Shown here piece after piece: positions 1 through 7,596 of a stretch of 15,453 bases of DNA. The translations under genes and the position numbers were made by a program. The notes beneath the pieces are model-generated. The model was not told the origin of the DNA, searched no databases, and saw only the letters and a list, made by a program, of their open reading frames with translations. The stretch is from Pontibacterium sp049599735 (lineage in GTDB: Bacteria; Pseudomonadota; Gammaproteobacteria; Pseudomonadales; Balneatricaceae): positions 1-15,453 of the forward strand of contig JBMYOX010000066.1 in the NCBI GenBank assembly GCA_049599735.1. The letters run 5' to 3'. Numbering within the stretch: position 1 is the first letter of the stretch; each line of letters starts with the position of its first letter.

Positions 1-56
1 CCGATTGTACCAACGTTAACGTGCGGCTTGGAACGTTCAAATTGTGCTTTAGCCAC
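1..56 (-). CDS. tuf: Elongation factor Tu, N-terminal fragment (first tuf copy, str-operon end)
   Basis: EF-Tu carries aminoacyl-tRNA to the ribosomal A site as a GTP complex in the cytoplasm. Only the first 18 codons plus two bases are inside the window; the gene continues past the left edge. The translation reads (V/M)AKAQFERSKPHVNVGTIG, the standard EF-Tu amino terminus just before its P-loop. The start is GTG at 56-54, supported by an AAGAGG Shine-Dalgarno at 65-70, eight bases upstream. It follows fusA by 34 bases with no terminator or convincing promoter between, so it is probably the last gene of the rpsL-rpsG-fusA-tuf transcript. A second tuf ends at the other edge of the window. Identification is secure despite the short fragment; which copy is called tufA or tufB is convention. 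Confidence 0.95.
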   Translation of the reverse strand, partial: MAKAQFERSKPHVNVGTI

Positions 57-90
57 GGGAAATACCTCTTAAACAAATATAGAGCAATAA

Positions 91-2184
91 TTAATTGAAT
101 TTGATGACAGCATCGACCACATTTTGCGGCGCTTCAGCATAGTCTTCAAATTCCATAGAGTAAGTTGCACGCCCCTGGGTTGCTGAACGCAAATCGGTTG
201 CGTATCCAAACATTTCACCCAGCGGAACCTGCGCATTGATGACCTTCCCGGAGGATGTATCCTCCATGCCCTGAACAAGCCCACGACGACGGTTCAGGTC
301 ACCCATCACGTCACCCATGTAATCTTCAGGCGTCACCACTTCAACTTTCATCATTGGCTCAAGCAAGCACGGACTCGCATCCTGCGCATACTTTTTGAGT
401 GCCTGAGATGCTGCGATTTTAAACGCCATCTCGTTGGAGTCAACCTCATGAAAGGAGCCATCATACAAACGCGCCTTCAGCCCGATCAGAGGATAACCTG
501 CGATCACACCGTTCTTCATTTGTTCAGCAATACCTTTCTCGATTGCCGGGATATATTCCTTAGGAACCGTACCCCCTACGATCTCGTTAATGAACTCCAG
601 ACCTTCTTCTTCAGACGGACTAAACTCAATCACAACGTGACCGTACTGACCGCGACCTCCTGACTGGCGCGCAAACTTATGGTTTGCAACAACAGATTTG
701 CGGATCTTTTCGCGGTAAGCAACCTGAGGCTTACCAATATTTGCTTCAACTTTAAACTCGCGACGCATACGGTCGACAAGGATATCAAGATGTAGCTCGC
801 CCATGCCGGAGATAATAGTCTGACCGGTTTCCTGATCAGTCTCCACACGGAAAGAAGGGTCTTCCTGCGCCAGCTTACCCAGCGCAACCCCCATTTTCTC
901 CTGGTCTGCCTGAGACCTTGGCTCTACCGCCACAGAGATCACCGGCTCAGGAAACTCCATACGCTCCAGAACAATAACGTCTTTCAGATCACACAAAGTG
1001 TCACCTGTTGTTACGTCCTTCATACCGATCAGAGCAGCGATATCGCCTGCGCGCACCTCTTTGATCTCTTCACGGTTATTGGAGTGCATTTGCACCATAC
1101 GGCCGACACGTTCTTTTTTACCTTTAACAGAGTTAACAACACTGTCACCGGAGTTCAGAACCCCGGAGTAAACCCGAACGAATGTCAAAGTACCCACAAA
1201 AGGATCGGTCGCTATCTTAAAGGCCAGCGCAGCAAAAGGCGCAGCATCATCCGCAGGACGCGCTGCAACCGTTTCGTCTTTGTCATCTAACGTGCCTTCG
1301 ATCGCCTTAACATCGACCGGCGAGGGCATGTATTCAATAACAGCGTCCAGCATCGCCTGAACACCCTTGTTCTTAAATGCAGAACCACACTGCACCAGAA
1401 CAACGTCGTTATTCAGGGTACGCCGACGCAGACCCGCTTTGACCTCTTCGTCAGACAGCTCGCCGCCTTCCAGGTACTTATCCATCAGGTCATCAGTTGC
1501 TTCAGCAGCAGCCTCGACCATCTCTTCACGCAGCGCCTCAGCTTTCGCCTGAAGCTCAGCCGGAATCGCTTCCAGCTCGTAAGTCATACCCTGATCGTCT
1601 TCATTCCACATAATGGCTTTCATGCGGATCAGATCAACCACCCCTTTAAAGTCTTCTTCAGCACCAATTGGAAAATTAATCGGCACAGCAGCAGCATTTA
1701 AACGGTCTTTCAGCTGATCAATAACCATGAAGTAATCTGCACCCGCACGGTCCATCTTATTGACGAAAACCATACGGGGCACTTCATACTTATTCGCCTG
1801 GCGCCAGACAGTCTCAGTCTGAGGCTGAACGCCAGAGGAAGCACAGAGCACAACCACCGCACCATCGAGCACACGCAGGGAACGCTCAACTTCAATCGTG
1901 AAGTCAACGTGCCCCGGCGTATCAATGATATTAATACGGTGATCTTCAAACTGCTGATTCATGCCTTTCCAGAAACAGGTGGTAGCAGCAGACGTGATAG
2001 TAATACCACGCTCCTGCTCCTGCTCCATCCAGTCCATGGTAGCCGCACCGTCGTGTACTTCGCCGATCTTATGGGACATGCCCGTATAGAAAAGCACACG
2101 TTCGGTGGTCGTTGTTTTGCCGGCATCTACATGCGCACAAATACCAATATTGCGGTAACGTGCGATAGGAGTTTTACGAGCCAC
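91..2184 (-). CDS. fusA: Elongation factor G
   Basis: EF-G is the GTPase that drives translocation of tRNAs and mRNA after peptide-bond formation and, with RRF, helps recycle ribosomes. The 697-residue product is full length (E. coli about 704). The G domain shows the P-loop AHVDAGKT (17-24), the switch I segment RGITIT (59-64), DTPGH (88-92), NKMD (142-145) and the G5-like GSAF (267-270). Domain IV has the SGGRGQYGHV region, and the C terminus is the usual EF-G fold. The start is GTG at 2184-2182 with a GAGGA Shine-Dalgarno at 2192-2196, seven bases upstream. It lies only 15 bases after rpsG, so the two are co-transcribed and probably translationally coupled. The str-operon position marks this as the main translocation EF-G rather than an EF-G2 paralogue found in some bacteria. 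Confidence 0.99.
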   Translation of the reverse strand: MARKTPIARYRNIGICAHVDAGKTTTTERVLFYTGMSHKIGEVHDGAATMDWMEQEQERGITITSAATTCFWKGMNQQFEDHRINIIDTPGHVDFTIEVERSLRVLDGAVVVLCASSGVQPQTETVWRQANKYEVPRMVFVNKMDRAGADYFMVIDQLKDRLNAAAVPINFPIGAEEDFKGVVDLIRMKAIMWNEDDQGMTYELEAIPAELQAKAEALREEMVEAAAEATDDLMDKYLEGGELSDEEVKAGLRRRTLNNDVVLVQCGSAFKNKGVQAMLDAVIEYMPSPVDVKAIEGTLDDKDETVAARPADDAAPFAALAFKIATDPFVGTLTFVRVYSGVLNSGDSVVNSVKGKKERVGRMVQMHSNNREEIKEVRAGDIAALIGMKDVTTGDTLCDLKDVIVLERMEFPEPVISVAVEPRSQADQEKMGVALGKLAQEDPSFRVETDQETGQTIISGMGELHLDILVDRMRREFKVEANIGKPQVAYREKIRKSVVANHKFARQSGGRGQYGHVVIEFSPSEEEGLEFINEIVGGTVPKEYIPAIEKGIAEQMKNGVIAGYPLIGLKARLYDGSFHEVDSNEMAFKIAASQALKKYAQDASPCLLEPMMKVEVVTPEDYMGDVMGDLNRRRGLVQGMEDTSSGKVINAQVPLGEMFGYATDLRSATQGRATYSMEFEDYAEAPQNVVDAVIKFN

Positions 2185-2199
2185 AACCCAATCCTCAGT

Positions 2200-2670
2200 T
2201 TAGAAGCGGTAGTGAGCGAATGCTTTGTTCGCTTCTGCCATGCGGTGAACGTCTTCACGTTTCTTCACAGCAGCACCACGACCTTCAGCTGCATCTGCCA
2301 TTTCACCGGCCAGACGCAATGCCATGGACTTCTCACCACGGCTACGGGAAGCGTCAACCAACCAGCGCATAGCCAAAGCCATACGACGGGCAGGACGAAC
2401 TTCAACAGGCACCTGGTAAGTAGCACCACCAACACGGCGGGACTTAACTTCAACCATTGGCTGAATTGTTTCCAGTGCTTTGTCAAAAACTTCCACAGGA
2501 TCCTGGTTAGTGCGTTCCTGGATTTTATCCAGTGCACCGTACACGATTTTCTCAGCAACAGATTTCTTGCCGCTGACCATTACGTGGTTAATGAACTTTG
2601 CCAGAATTGTGTTACCGAATTTTGGATCCGGTAAAATTTCGCGCTTCGCAGCAACTCTTCTTCTAGGCAT
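2200..2670 (-). CDS. rpsG: 30S ribosomal protein S7
   Basis: S7 is a primary 16S rRNA-binding protein that nucleates assembly of the 30S head and lies near the E-site tRNA. The 156-residue product has the family start MPRRRVAAKREILPDPKFG, the central RRVGGATYQVPVEVRP segment that belongs to the rRNA-binding region, and the basic end ANKAFAHYRF. Length is that of the ordinary bacterial protein, without the C-terminal extension of E. coli K-12. The ATG start at 2670-2668 has a GAGGG Shine-Dalgarno at 2678-2682. It is second in the str operon, 138 bases after rpsL and 15 before fusA. In E. coli S7 represses its own operon by binding the rpsL-rpsG gap; the same gap here is rich in hairpins (see that entry), but binding is an inference. 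Confidence 0.99.
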   Translation of the reverse strand: MPRRRVAAKREILPDPKFGNTILAKFINHVMVSGKKSVAEKIVYGALDKIQERTNQDPVEVFDKALETIQPMVEVKSRRVGGATYQVPVEVRPARRMALAMRWLVDASRSRGEKSMALRLAGEMADAAEGRGAAVKKREDVHRMAEANKAFAHYRF

Positions 2671-2707
2671 TGATAAGCCCTCAATATTAAAAAGGTCTTC
2701 AGGTATT

Positions 2708-2808
2708 CAGGTAGTCAAACGACACCTGGCCTTACTCTTATCCTGTTGGTCCGACGTGGCAGCAATACACTTCAGCATTGCTACCCCGCCTCGCCTTAGG
2801 GACGGCGA
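2708..2808 (-). promoter_or_regulatory. Structured rpsL-rpsG intercistronic region, candidate S7 translational operator
   Basis: The 138-base gap between rpsL and rpsG holds three possible hairpins in the mRNA. The strongest pairs 2775-2785 with 2758-2768 (11 bp, two G-U pairs, six-base loop). A second pairs 2721-2728 with 2708-2716 (5 bp, one bulged base, 3 bp, four-base loop). A third, 5 bp, lies directly after the rpsL stop (2791-2795 with 2804-2808). None is followed by a U-tract, so they are not intrinsic terminators. In E. coli, S7 binds the equivalent gap and couples S12 to S7 synthesis. Position and structure suggest the same role here, but I did not match the nucleotides to the known S7 site. 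Confidence 0.45.
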
Positions 2809-3183
2809 TTAAGACTTAGGACGTTTGGTACCGTACTTGGAGCGGCCTTGTTTACGATCATTCACACCGGAGCAGTCAAGAGAACCGCGAACAGTGTGGT
2901 AGCGTACACCCGGAAGGTCTTTTACACGACCACCGCGAATCAGAACAACGGAGTGTTCCTGCAAATTGTGGCCTTCGCCACCGATGTAGGAAGTTACTTC
3001 AAATCCGTTAGTCAGACGAACACGACATACTTTACGTAATGCTGAGTTCGGTTTCTTCGGGGTAGTAGTGTAAACACGGGTACACACGCCACGGCGCTGT
3101 GGGCATGCCTGCAGAGCAGGAACGTCACTTTTTTGCACCTTACGTTTACGAGGCTTGCGCACCAACTGGTTAATAGTTGCCAT
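2809..3183 (-). CDS. rpsL: 30S ribosomal protein S12
   Basis: S12 sits at the decoding centre and influences accuracy of codon reading; changes in it cause streptomycin resistance. The product is 124 residues, the usual length, and begins MATINQLVRKPRKRKV. Lys43 in TTTPKKPNSALRK and Lys88 in GGRVKDLPG, the two classic resistance positions, are both the sensitive-type lysine. Asp89, the methylthiolation site known in E. coli, is present. The ATG at 3183-3181 has a GGAG Shine-Dalgarno at 3195-3198, an 11-base spacing that is rather long. It is the first gene of the str group and follows rpoC by 119 bases containing a promoter-like sequence and a terminator-like hairpin. Residues 27 and 34 are cysteines, as in E. 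coli S12. Confidence 0.99.
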   Translation of the reverse strand: MATINQLVRKPRKRKVQKSDVPALQACPQRRGVCTRVYTTTPKKPNSALRKVCRVRLTNGFEVTSYIGGEGHNLQEHSVVLIRGGRVKDLPGVRYHTVRGSLDCSGVNDRKQGRSKYGTKRPKS

Positions 3184-3217
3184 TATTTAGCAAACTCCAC
3201 GTTTTGATGGGCACCAT

Positions 3218-3242
3218 AAAAAAACCGGATTTTTAAATCCAG
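3218..3242 (-). terminator. Intrinsic terminator between rpoC and rpsL
   Basis: Read on the minus strand, a 7-bp stem (3236-3242 with 3225-3231, one G-U pair, four-base loop TAAA) is followed at once by seven T residues (3218-3224). This is a standard Rho-independent layout, though the stem is short. It lies 61 bases after the rpoC stop and 35 before the rpsL start. It could end rpoBC transcripts or, because a promoter-like sequence lies just upstream at 3259-3288, act inside the rpsL leader. Confidence 0.7.
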
Positions 3243-3250
3243 TCACAAAG

Positions 3251-3278
3251 GGGCCGGAATTGTACTCAATTCCGGCCC
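3251..3278 (-). repeat. Perfect 12-bp inverted repeat between rpoC and rpsL
   Basis: Arms at 3251-3262 and 3267-3278 are perfectly complementary around a four-base loop. In RNA this would be a very stable GC-rich hairpin 24 bases after the rpoC stop. The following bases on the minus strand are CTTTGTG, so the U-tract is poor and it is not a textbook terminator on its own. It may protect the rpoC 3' end or work in tandem with the terminator at 3218-3242. The promoter-like TACAAT lies in its loop and 3' arm. Confidence 0.75.
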
Positions 3279-3288
3279 TTAACGTCAA
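3259..3288 (-). promoter_or_regulatory. Candidate sigma70 promoter for rpsL-rpsG-fusA-tuf
   Basis: On the minus strand TTGACG (3288-3283) and TACAAT (3264-3259) are separated by 18 bases: five of six consensus matches at each hexamer. Transcription would begin near 3252, giving a leader of about 69 bases before rpsL. The -10 element overlaps the 12-bp inverted repeat, and an intrinsic terminator begins about ten bases after the expected start, an odd layout for a promoter. The match is good, but use in the cell is inferred. Confidence 0.55.
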
Positions 3289-3302
3289 ACACTGAATAAA
3301 AT

Positions 3303-6300
3303 TTATTCAATATCCGACATCATTGAAGCGTTCAGTGCTTCAGTCAGTGCCTGTTGCACTTCTTCTGCACTGACGGTCGCAGTACCCGCTTCAGGCTGAG
3401 CCTTACGACGCTTACGTTCAGCGTGATAAGCAAGACCCGTACCTGCAGGGATCAGACGACCAACCACTACGTTTTCTTTCAGACCGCGCAGGAAGTCCTG
3501 CTTGCCTGTTACCGCACCTTCCGTGAGAACACGTGTGGTCTCCTGGAAAGAAGCGGCAGAGATAAAGGACTCGGTTGCCAGAGACGCTTTGGTAATACCC
3601 AGCAGCACACGGTCGAACTTAGCCAGGATCTTACCTTCAGCTTCCAGCTTCTGGTTTTCAGCAACCACAGCCTGATATTCAACCTGATCACCCGGGATAA
3701 AGGAAGAATCACCGGCAGACACAATTTCAACTTTACGCAGCATCTGGCGAACAATCACCTCAATGTGCTTATCGTTGATAATTACGCCCTGCAGGCGGTA
3801 TACATCCTGAATCTCAGACGTGATGTATTTCGCCAGCGCACCCACACCCAGAACACGTAAAATATCATGCGGGTTAGATGGGCCGTCAGAAATAACCTCA
3901 CCTTTTTCTACCTGCTCGCCTTCGAACACGTTCAGGTTACGCCATTTCTGAATCATGATCTCAACCGGATCAGCATCCTTAGGTGTAATCACCAGGCGCT
4001 TCTTGCCTTTGGTTTCTTTACCAAAGGTGATGGTGCCGGAAATTTCAGCCAGGATAGACGATTCTTTTGGCTTACGCGCTTCAAAGAGATCAGCTACACG
4101 CGGCAGACCACCGGTGATATCCTTGTTGACGGTACCTTCCTGCGGAATACGTGCCAGCACGTCACCCGCCTGAACTTCAGCATTAGCCGCCAGGTTAAAG
4201 ATCGCTTTATCCGGCAGCAGGTAAGTCGCAGGCGCACCATTAGTCTGAATAATATCTTCACCACTGGCATCAACCAGCTTGATCATCGGACGGATATCTT
4301 TACCCGCCTGCGGGCGATCTTTTGCTTCCAGGACTTCAATGGTCGACAGGCCTGTCAGGTCATCCGTCTGACGCTTAACAGTAATGCCATCTTCCATACC
4401 TGCAAACTCTACCTTACCGCCCACCTCAGTCACGATTGGGTGAGTATGCGGATCCCAGTTTGCCACGATGTCACCGGCATTTACGGTGTTACCATCCCGG
4501 GTCTTAATAACGGAACCATAAGGCAGCTTGTAGCGCTCACGCTCACGACCATGCTCATCAGTCACACCCAGCTCACCAGATCGGGAGGTGGCAACCAGTG
4601 CACCGTCAGGACGCTCAACAAACTTAAGGTTATGCAGACGAACCGTGCCGCCATTCTTAACCTGAATGCTGTCAACTGCCGCTGCCCGTGATGCTGCACC
4701 CCCGATATGGAAGGTACGCATTGTAAGCTGTGTGCCCGGCTCACCGATAGACTGTGCGGCAATAACACCCACAGCTTCACCCGCATTAACCAGATGACCA
4801 CGACCCAGATCACGACCATAACAAGCCGCACAGACACCATGACGGGTTTCACAGGAGATCGCACTGCGTACAACGATCTCATCAACCGATGAATAGGCTT
4901 CGTCGTTTTCGAGACGATGAATCCAGGCTTCATCCATCAAGGTACCGCGTTCGATCAGCACATCAACACCCTGAGGGTCGAGCACATCTCTGGCAACAAC
5001 ACGACCCAGAACACGATCACCCAGACCCACAACCACGTCACCACCTTCAATCAGCGGCGTCATCAGCAGACCTTCTTCTGTGCCACAGTCATCCTTAGTG
5101 ATCACATTATCCTGTGCCACATCAACCAGACGACGCGTCAGGTAACCGGAGTTAGCGGTTTTCAGTGCCGTATCAGCCAGACCTTTACGCGCACCGTGGG
5201 TCGAGATGAAGTACTGCAGTACGTTCAGGCCTTCACGGAAGTTCGCCGTAATAGGTGTTTCGATAATGGAGCCATCCGGCTTCGCCATCAGACCACGCAT
5301 ACCTGCCAGCTGACGAATCTGCGCCGCACTACCTCGGGCACCCGAGTCGGCCATCATGTAAACGGAGTTGAAAGACTCCTGCTCAACCTCTTCACCATCA
5401 CGGTTAACAACCGGCTCTGTGCGCAGGTTGTCCATCATCTTCTTGGCCAGCAATTCGTTGGCACGGGACCAGATATCAACAACTTTGTTGTATTTCTCGC
5501 CCTGGGTTACCAGACCATCTGCAAACTGACGCTCAATCTCTTTAACTTCAGCATCTGCTTCACCGATGATTTCGACTTTCTCATCCGGCACAACAAAGTC
5601 GTTTACACCGATAGAAGCGCCCGACATAGTCGCCTGACGGAAACCCATATACATCAGTTGGTCAGCGAAGATAACCGTATCTTTCAGACCACAGCGACGA
5701 TAAGCCTCGTTCAGCAGGCGGGAAATCGCTTTCTTCTTCATGTTCTGGTTAACCAGCTCATACGGCAGGCCATCAGGAACAATTGCAAACAACAACGCAC
5801 GACCGGCAGTTGTTTCTTTCAGCTCGGTGCGGGTTTCAACGTTACCCTGAATATCACGGATAGTCTCAGTGATGCGCACACGCACTTTTGCCTGCAAAGA
5901 CAGCTGACCGGCCCCATGGGCACGTTCAACTTCCTGGATATTGGCAAATGCCATACCTTCACCCTGAGCATTTACACGCTCACGGGTCATGTAATACAGG
6001 CCCAGTACTACGTCCTGAGACGGTACAATGATTGGCTCACCGTTGGCAGGTGACAATACGTTGTTCGTTGACATCATCAGAGCACGCGCTTCAAGCTGCG
6101 CCTCGATTGTCAGCGGAATATGCACAGCCATCTGGTCGCCGTCAAAGTCGGCATTATACGCCGCACAAACCAGCGGGTGCAGCTGAATCGCTTTACCTTC
6201 AATCAGCACCGGCTCAAACGCCTGGATACCCAGACGGTGAAGGGTTGGTGCACGGTTAAGCAGTACCGGATGCTCACGAATGACTTCATCCAGAATATCC

Positions 6301-7526
6301 CAAACCAGCGGCTCTTCACGCTCGACCATTTTCTTAGCGGCTTTAATGGTGGTCGCGTGACCACGCAATTCCAGCTTGGAGAAAATAAACGGCTTAAACA
6401 GCTCAAGTGCCATTTTCTTAGGCAGACCACACTGATGCAGGCGCAGGTACGGTCCTACTACGATTACGGAACGACCGGAGTAGTCAACACGTTTACCCAG
6501 CAGGTTCTGACGGAAACGACCCTGCTTACCCTTGATCATATCAGCCAGGGATTTCAGAGGACGTTTGTTAGAACCGGTAATTGCACGACCGCGACGACCG
6601 TTATCCAGCAACGCATCAACGGATTCCTGCAGCATACGTTTTTCGTTACGTACGATGATATCCGGTGCATTCAGGTCTAACAGGCGCTTCAGACGATTGT
6701 TACGGTTGATAACACGACGATACAGATCGTTAAGATCTGACGTTGCGAATCGACCGCCATCCAGCGGTACCAGCGGACGAAGATCAGGCGGCAGCACAGG
6801 CAACACCTGCATGATCATCCATTCCGGGTTGTTGCCGGATTTGAAGAACGCTTCCAGCAACTTCAGTCGCTTGGACATCTTCTTAATTTTGGTTTCAGAG
6901 TTGGTCTGCGGCAGCTCTTCGCGCAGCATTTTTATATCAGCTTCCAACTCAATGGAGGCCAGCAACTCCTTAACGGCTTCAGCACCCATGCGGGCGTCGA
7001 AGTCATCACCGAATTCTTCCAGCGCTTCGAAGTACTGCTCATCATTCATTAACTGGCCACGCTCCAGGGACGTCATGCCCGGATCGATTACCACAAATGA
7101 TTCAAAGTACAGTACACGTTCGATATCACGCAGTGTCATATCCAGCATCAGACCGATACGGGACGGCAGTGATTTCAGGAACCAAATATGCGCAACCGGC
7201 GATGCCAGTTCAATATGACCCATACGGTCACGACGCACTTTGGACAGCGTGACTTCTACGCCACACTTCTCACAGATCACACCGCGGTGCTTCATGCGCT
7301 TATATTTACCGCACAAGCACTCATAGTCTTTTACCGGGCCAAAAATCTTGGCACAGAACAAACCTTCACGCTCAGGCTTGAATGTACGGTAGTTAATGGT
7401 TTCCGGCTTTTTAACCTCACCAAAAGACCAGGAGCGGATCATCTCCGGTGACGCCAGCGCAATACGGATGGCGTCAAACTCTTCAGACTGGCCCTGAGAT
7501 TTCAGCAGATTCAGCAAATCTTTCAT
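3303..7526 (-). CDS. rpoC: DNA-directed RNA polymerase subunit beta'
   Basis: The beta' subunit forms, with beta, the catalytic cleft of RNA polymerase. The 1407-residue product is full length (E. coli also 1407) and begins MKDLLNLLKSQGQSEEFDAI. The first zinc site is Cys70, Cys72, Cys85 and Cys88. The catalytic Mg-binding motif NADFDGD is at 458-464, with Asp460, Asp462 and Asp464. The bridge-helix segment leads up to the second zinc site at Cys814, Cys892, Cys899 and Cys902, and the trigger-loop residues Met936, Arg937 and His940 are present. The lineage-specific insertion region between roughly 940 and 1130 matches the gammaproteobacterial type. The ATG start has a GAGGAG Shine-Dalgarno nine bases upstream. 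It follows rpoB by 70 bases without a terminator, so the pair is one transcript and yields matched subunits. Confidence 0.99.
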   Translation of the reverse strand: MKDLLNLLKSQGQSEEFDAIRIALASPEMIRSWSFGEVKKPETINYRTFKPEREGLFCAKIFGPVKDYECLCGKYKRMKHRGVICEKCGVEVTLSKVRRDRMGHIELASPVAHIWFLKSLPSRIGLMLDMTLRDIERVLYFESFVVIDPGMTSLERGQLMNDEQYFEALEEFGDDFDARMGAEAVKELLASIELEADIKMLREELPQTNSETKIKKMSKRLKLLEAFFKSGNNPEWMIMQVLPVLPPDLRPLVPLDGGRFATSDLNDLYRRVINRNNRLKRLLDLNAPDIIVRNEKRMLQESVDALLDNGRRGRAITGSNKRPLKSLADMIKGKQGRFRQNLLGKRVDYSGRSVIVVGPYLRLHQCGLPKKMALELFKPFIFSKLELRGHATTIKAAKKMVEREEPLVWDILDEVIREHPVLLNRAPTLHRLGIQAFEPVLIEGKAIQLHPLVCAAYNADFDGDQMAVHIPLTIEAQLEARALMMSTNNVLSPANGEPIIVPSQDVVLGLYYMTRERVNAQGEGMAFANIQEVERAHGAGQLSLQAKVRVRITETIRDIQGNVETRTELKETTAGRALLFAIVPDGLPYELVNQNMKKKAISRLLNEAYRRCGLKDTVIFADQLMYMGFRQATMSGASIGVNDFVVPDEKVEIIGEADAEVKEIERQFADGLVTQGEKYNKVVDIWSRANELLAKKMMDNLRTEPVVNRDGEEVEQESFNSVYMMADSGARGSAAQIRQLAGMRGLMAKPDGSIIETPITANFREGLNVLQYFISTHGARKGLADTALKTANSGYLTRRLVDVAQDNVITKDDCGTEEGLLMTPLIEGGDVVVGLGDRVLGRVVARDVLDPQGVDVLIERGTLMDEAWIHRLENDEAYSSVDEIVVRSAISCETRHGVCAACYGRDLGRGHLVNAGEAVGVIAAQSIGEPGTQLTMRTFHIGGAASRAAAVDSIQVKNGGTVRLHNLKFVERPDGALVATSRSGELGVTDEHGRERERYKLPYGSVIKTRDGNTVNAGDIVANWDPHTHPIVTEVGGKVEFAGMEDGITVKRQTDDLTGLSTIEVLEAKDRPQAGKDIRPMIKLVDASGEDIIQTNGAPATYLLPDKAIFNLAANAEVQAGDVLARIPQEGTVNKDITGGLPRVADLFEARKPKESSILAEISGTITFGKETKGKKRLVITPKDADPVEIMIQKWRNLNVFEGEQVEKGEVISDGPSNPHDILRVLGVGALAKYITSEIQDVYRLQGVIINDKHIEVIVRQMLRKVEIVSAGDSSFIPGDQVEYQAVVAENQKLEAEGKILAKFDRVLLGITKASLATESFISAASFQETTRVLTEGAVTGKQDFLRGLKENVVVGRLIPAGTGLAYHAERKRRKAQPEAGTATVSAEEVQQALTEALNASMMSDIE

Positions 7527-7555
7527 TATGTCTAGCTCCTCACGGAGTTATGCCC

Positions 7556-7575
7556 GGGGCCACCAGAGTGACCCC
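7556..7575 (-). other. Hairpin in the rpoB-rpoC gap
   Basis: On the minus strand 7568-7575 pairs with 7556-7563 (8 bp, one G-U, loop TCTG). No T-tract follows, so it should not terminate transcription. It ends 29 bases before the rpoC start and leaves the GAGGAG Shine-Dalgarno free. It may be an mRNA stability or processing element; the function is unknown. Confidence 0.4.
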
Positions 7576-7596
7576 CGCCTGATTTCGGTTAAGTCC

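Noticed and set aside
74..84. TATATT-like -10 between fusA and tuf
   Set aside because: No -35 at proper spacing; A-T richness is expected in this short gap.
1909..2634. 241-codon plus-strand frame spanning fusA start and rpsG
   Set aside because: Crosses two conserved genes on the other strand and has no recognisable protein features.
4917..6053. 378-codon open frame on the plus strand
   Set aside because: Antisense to the core of rpoC, which is fully conserved in its own frame; no promoter or Shine-Dalgarno supports it.
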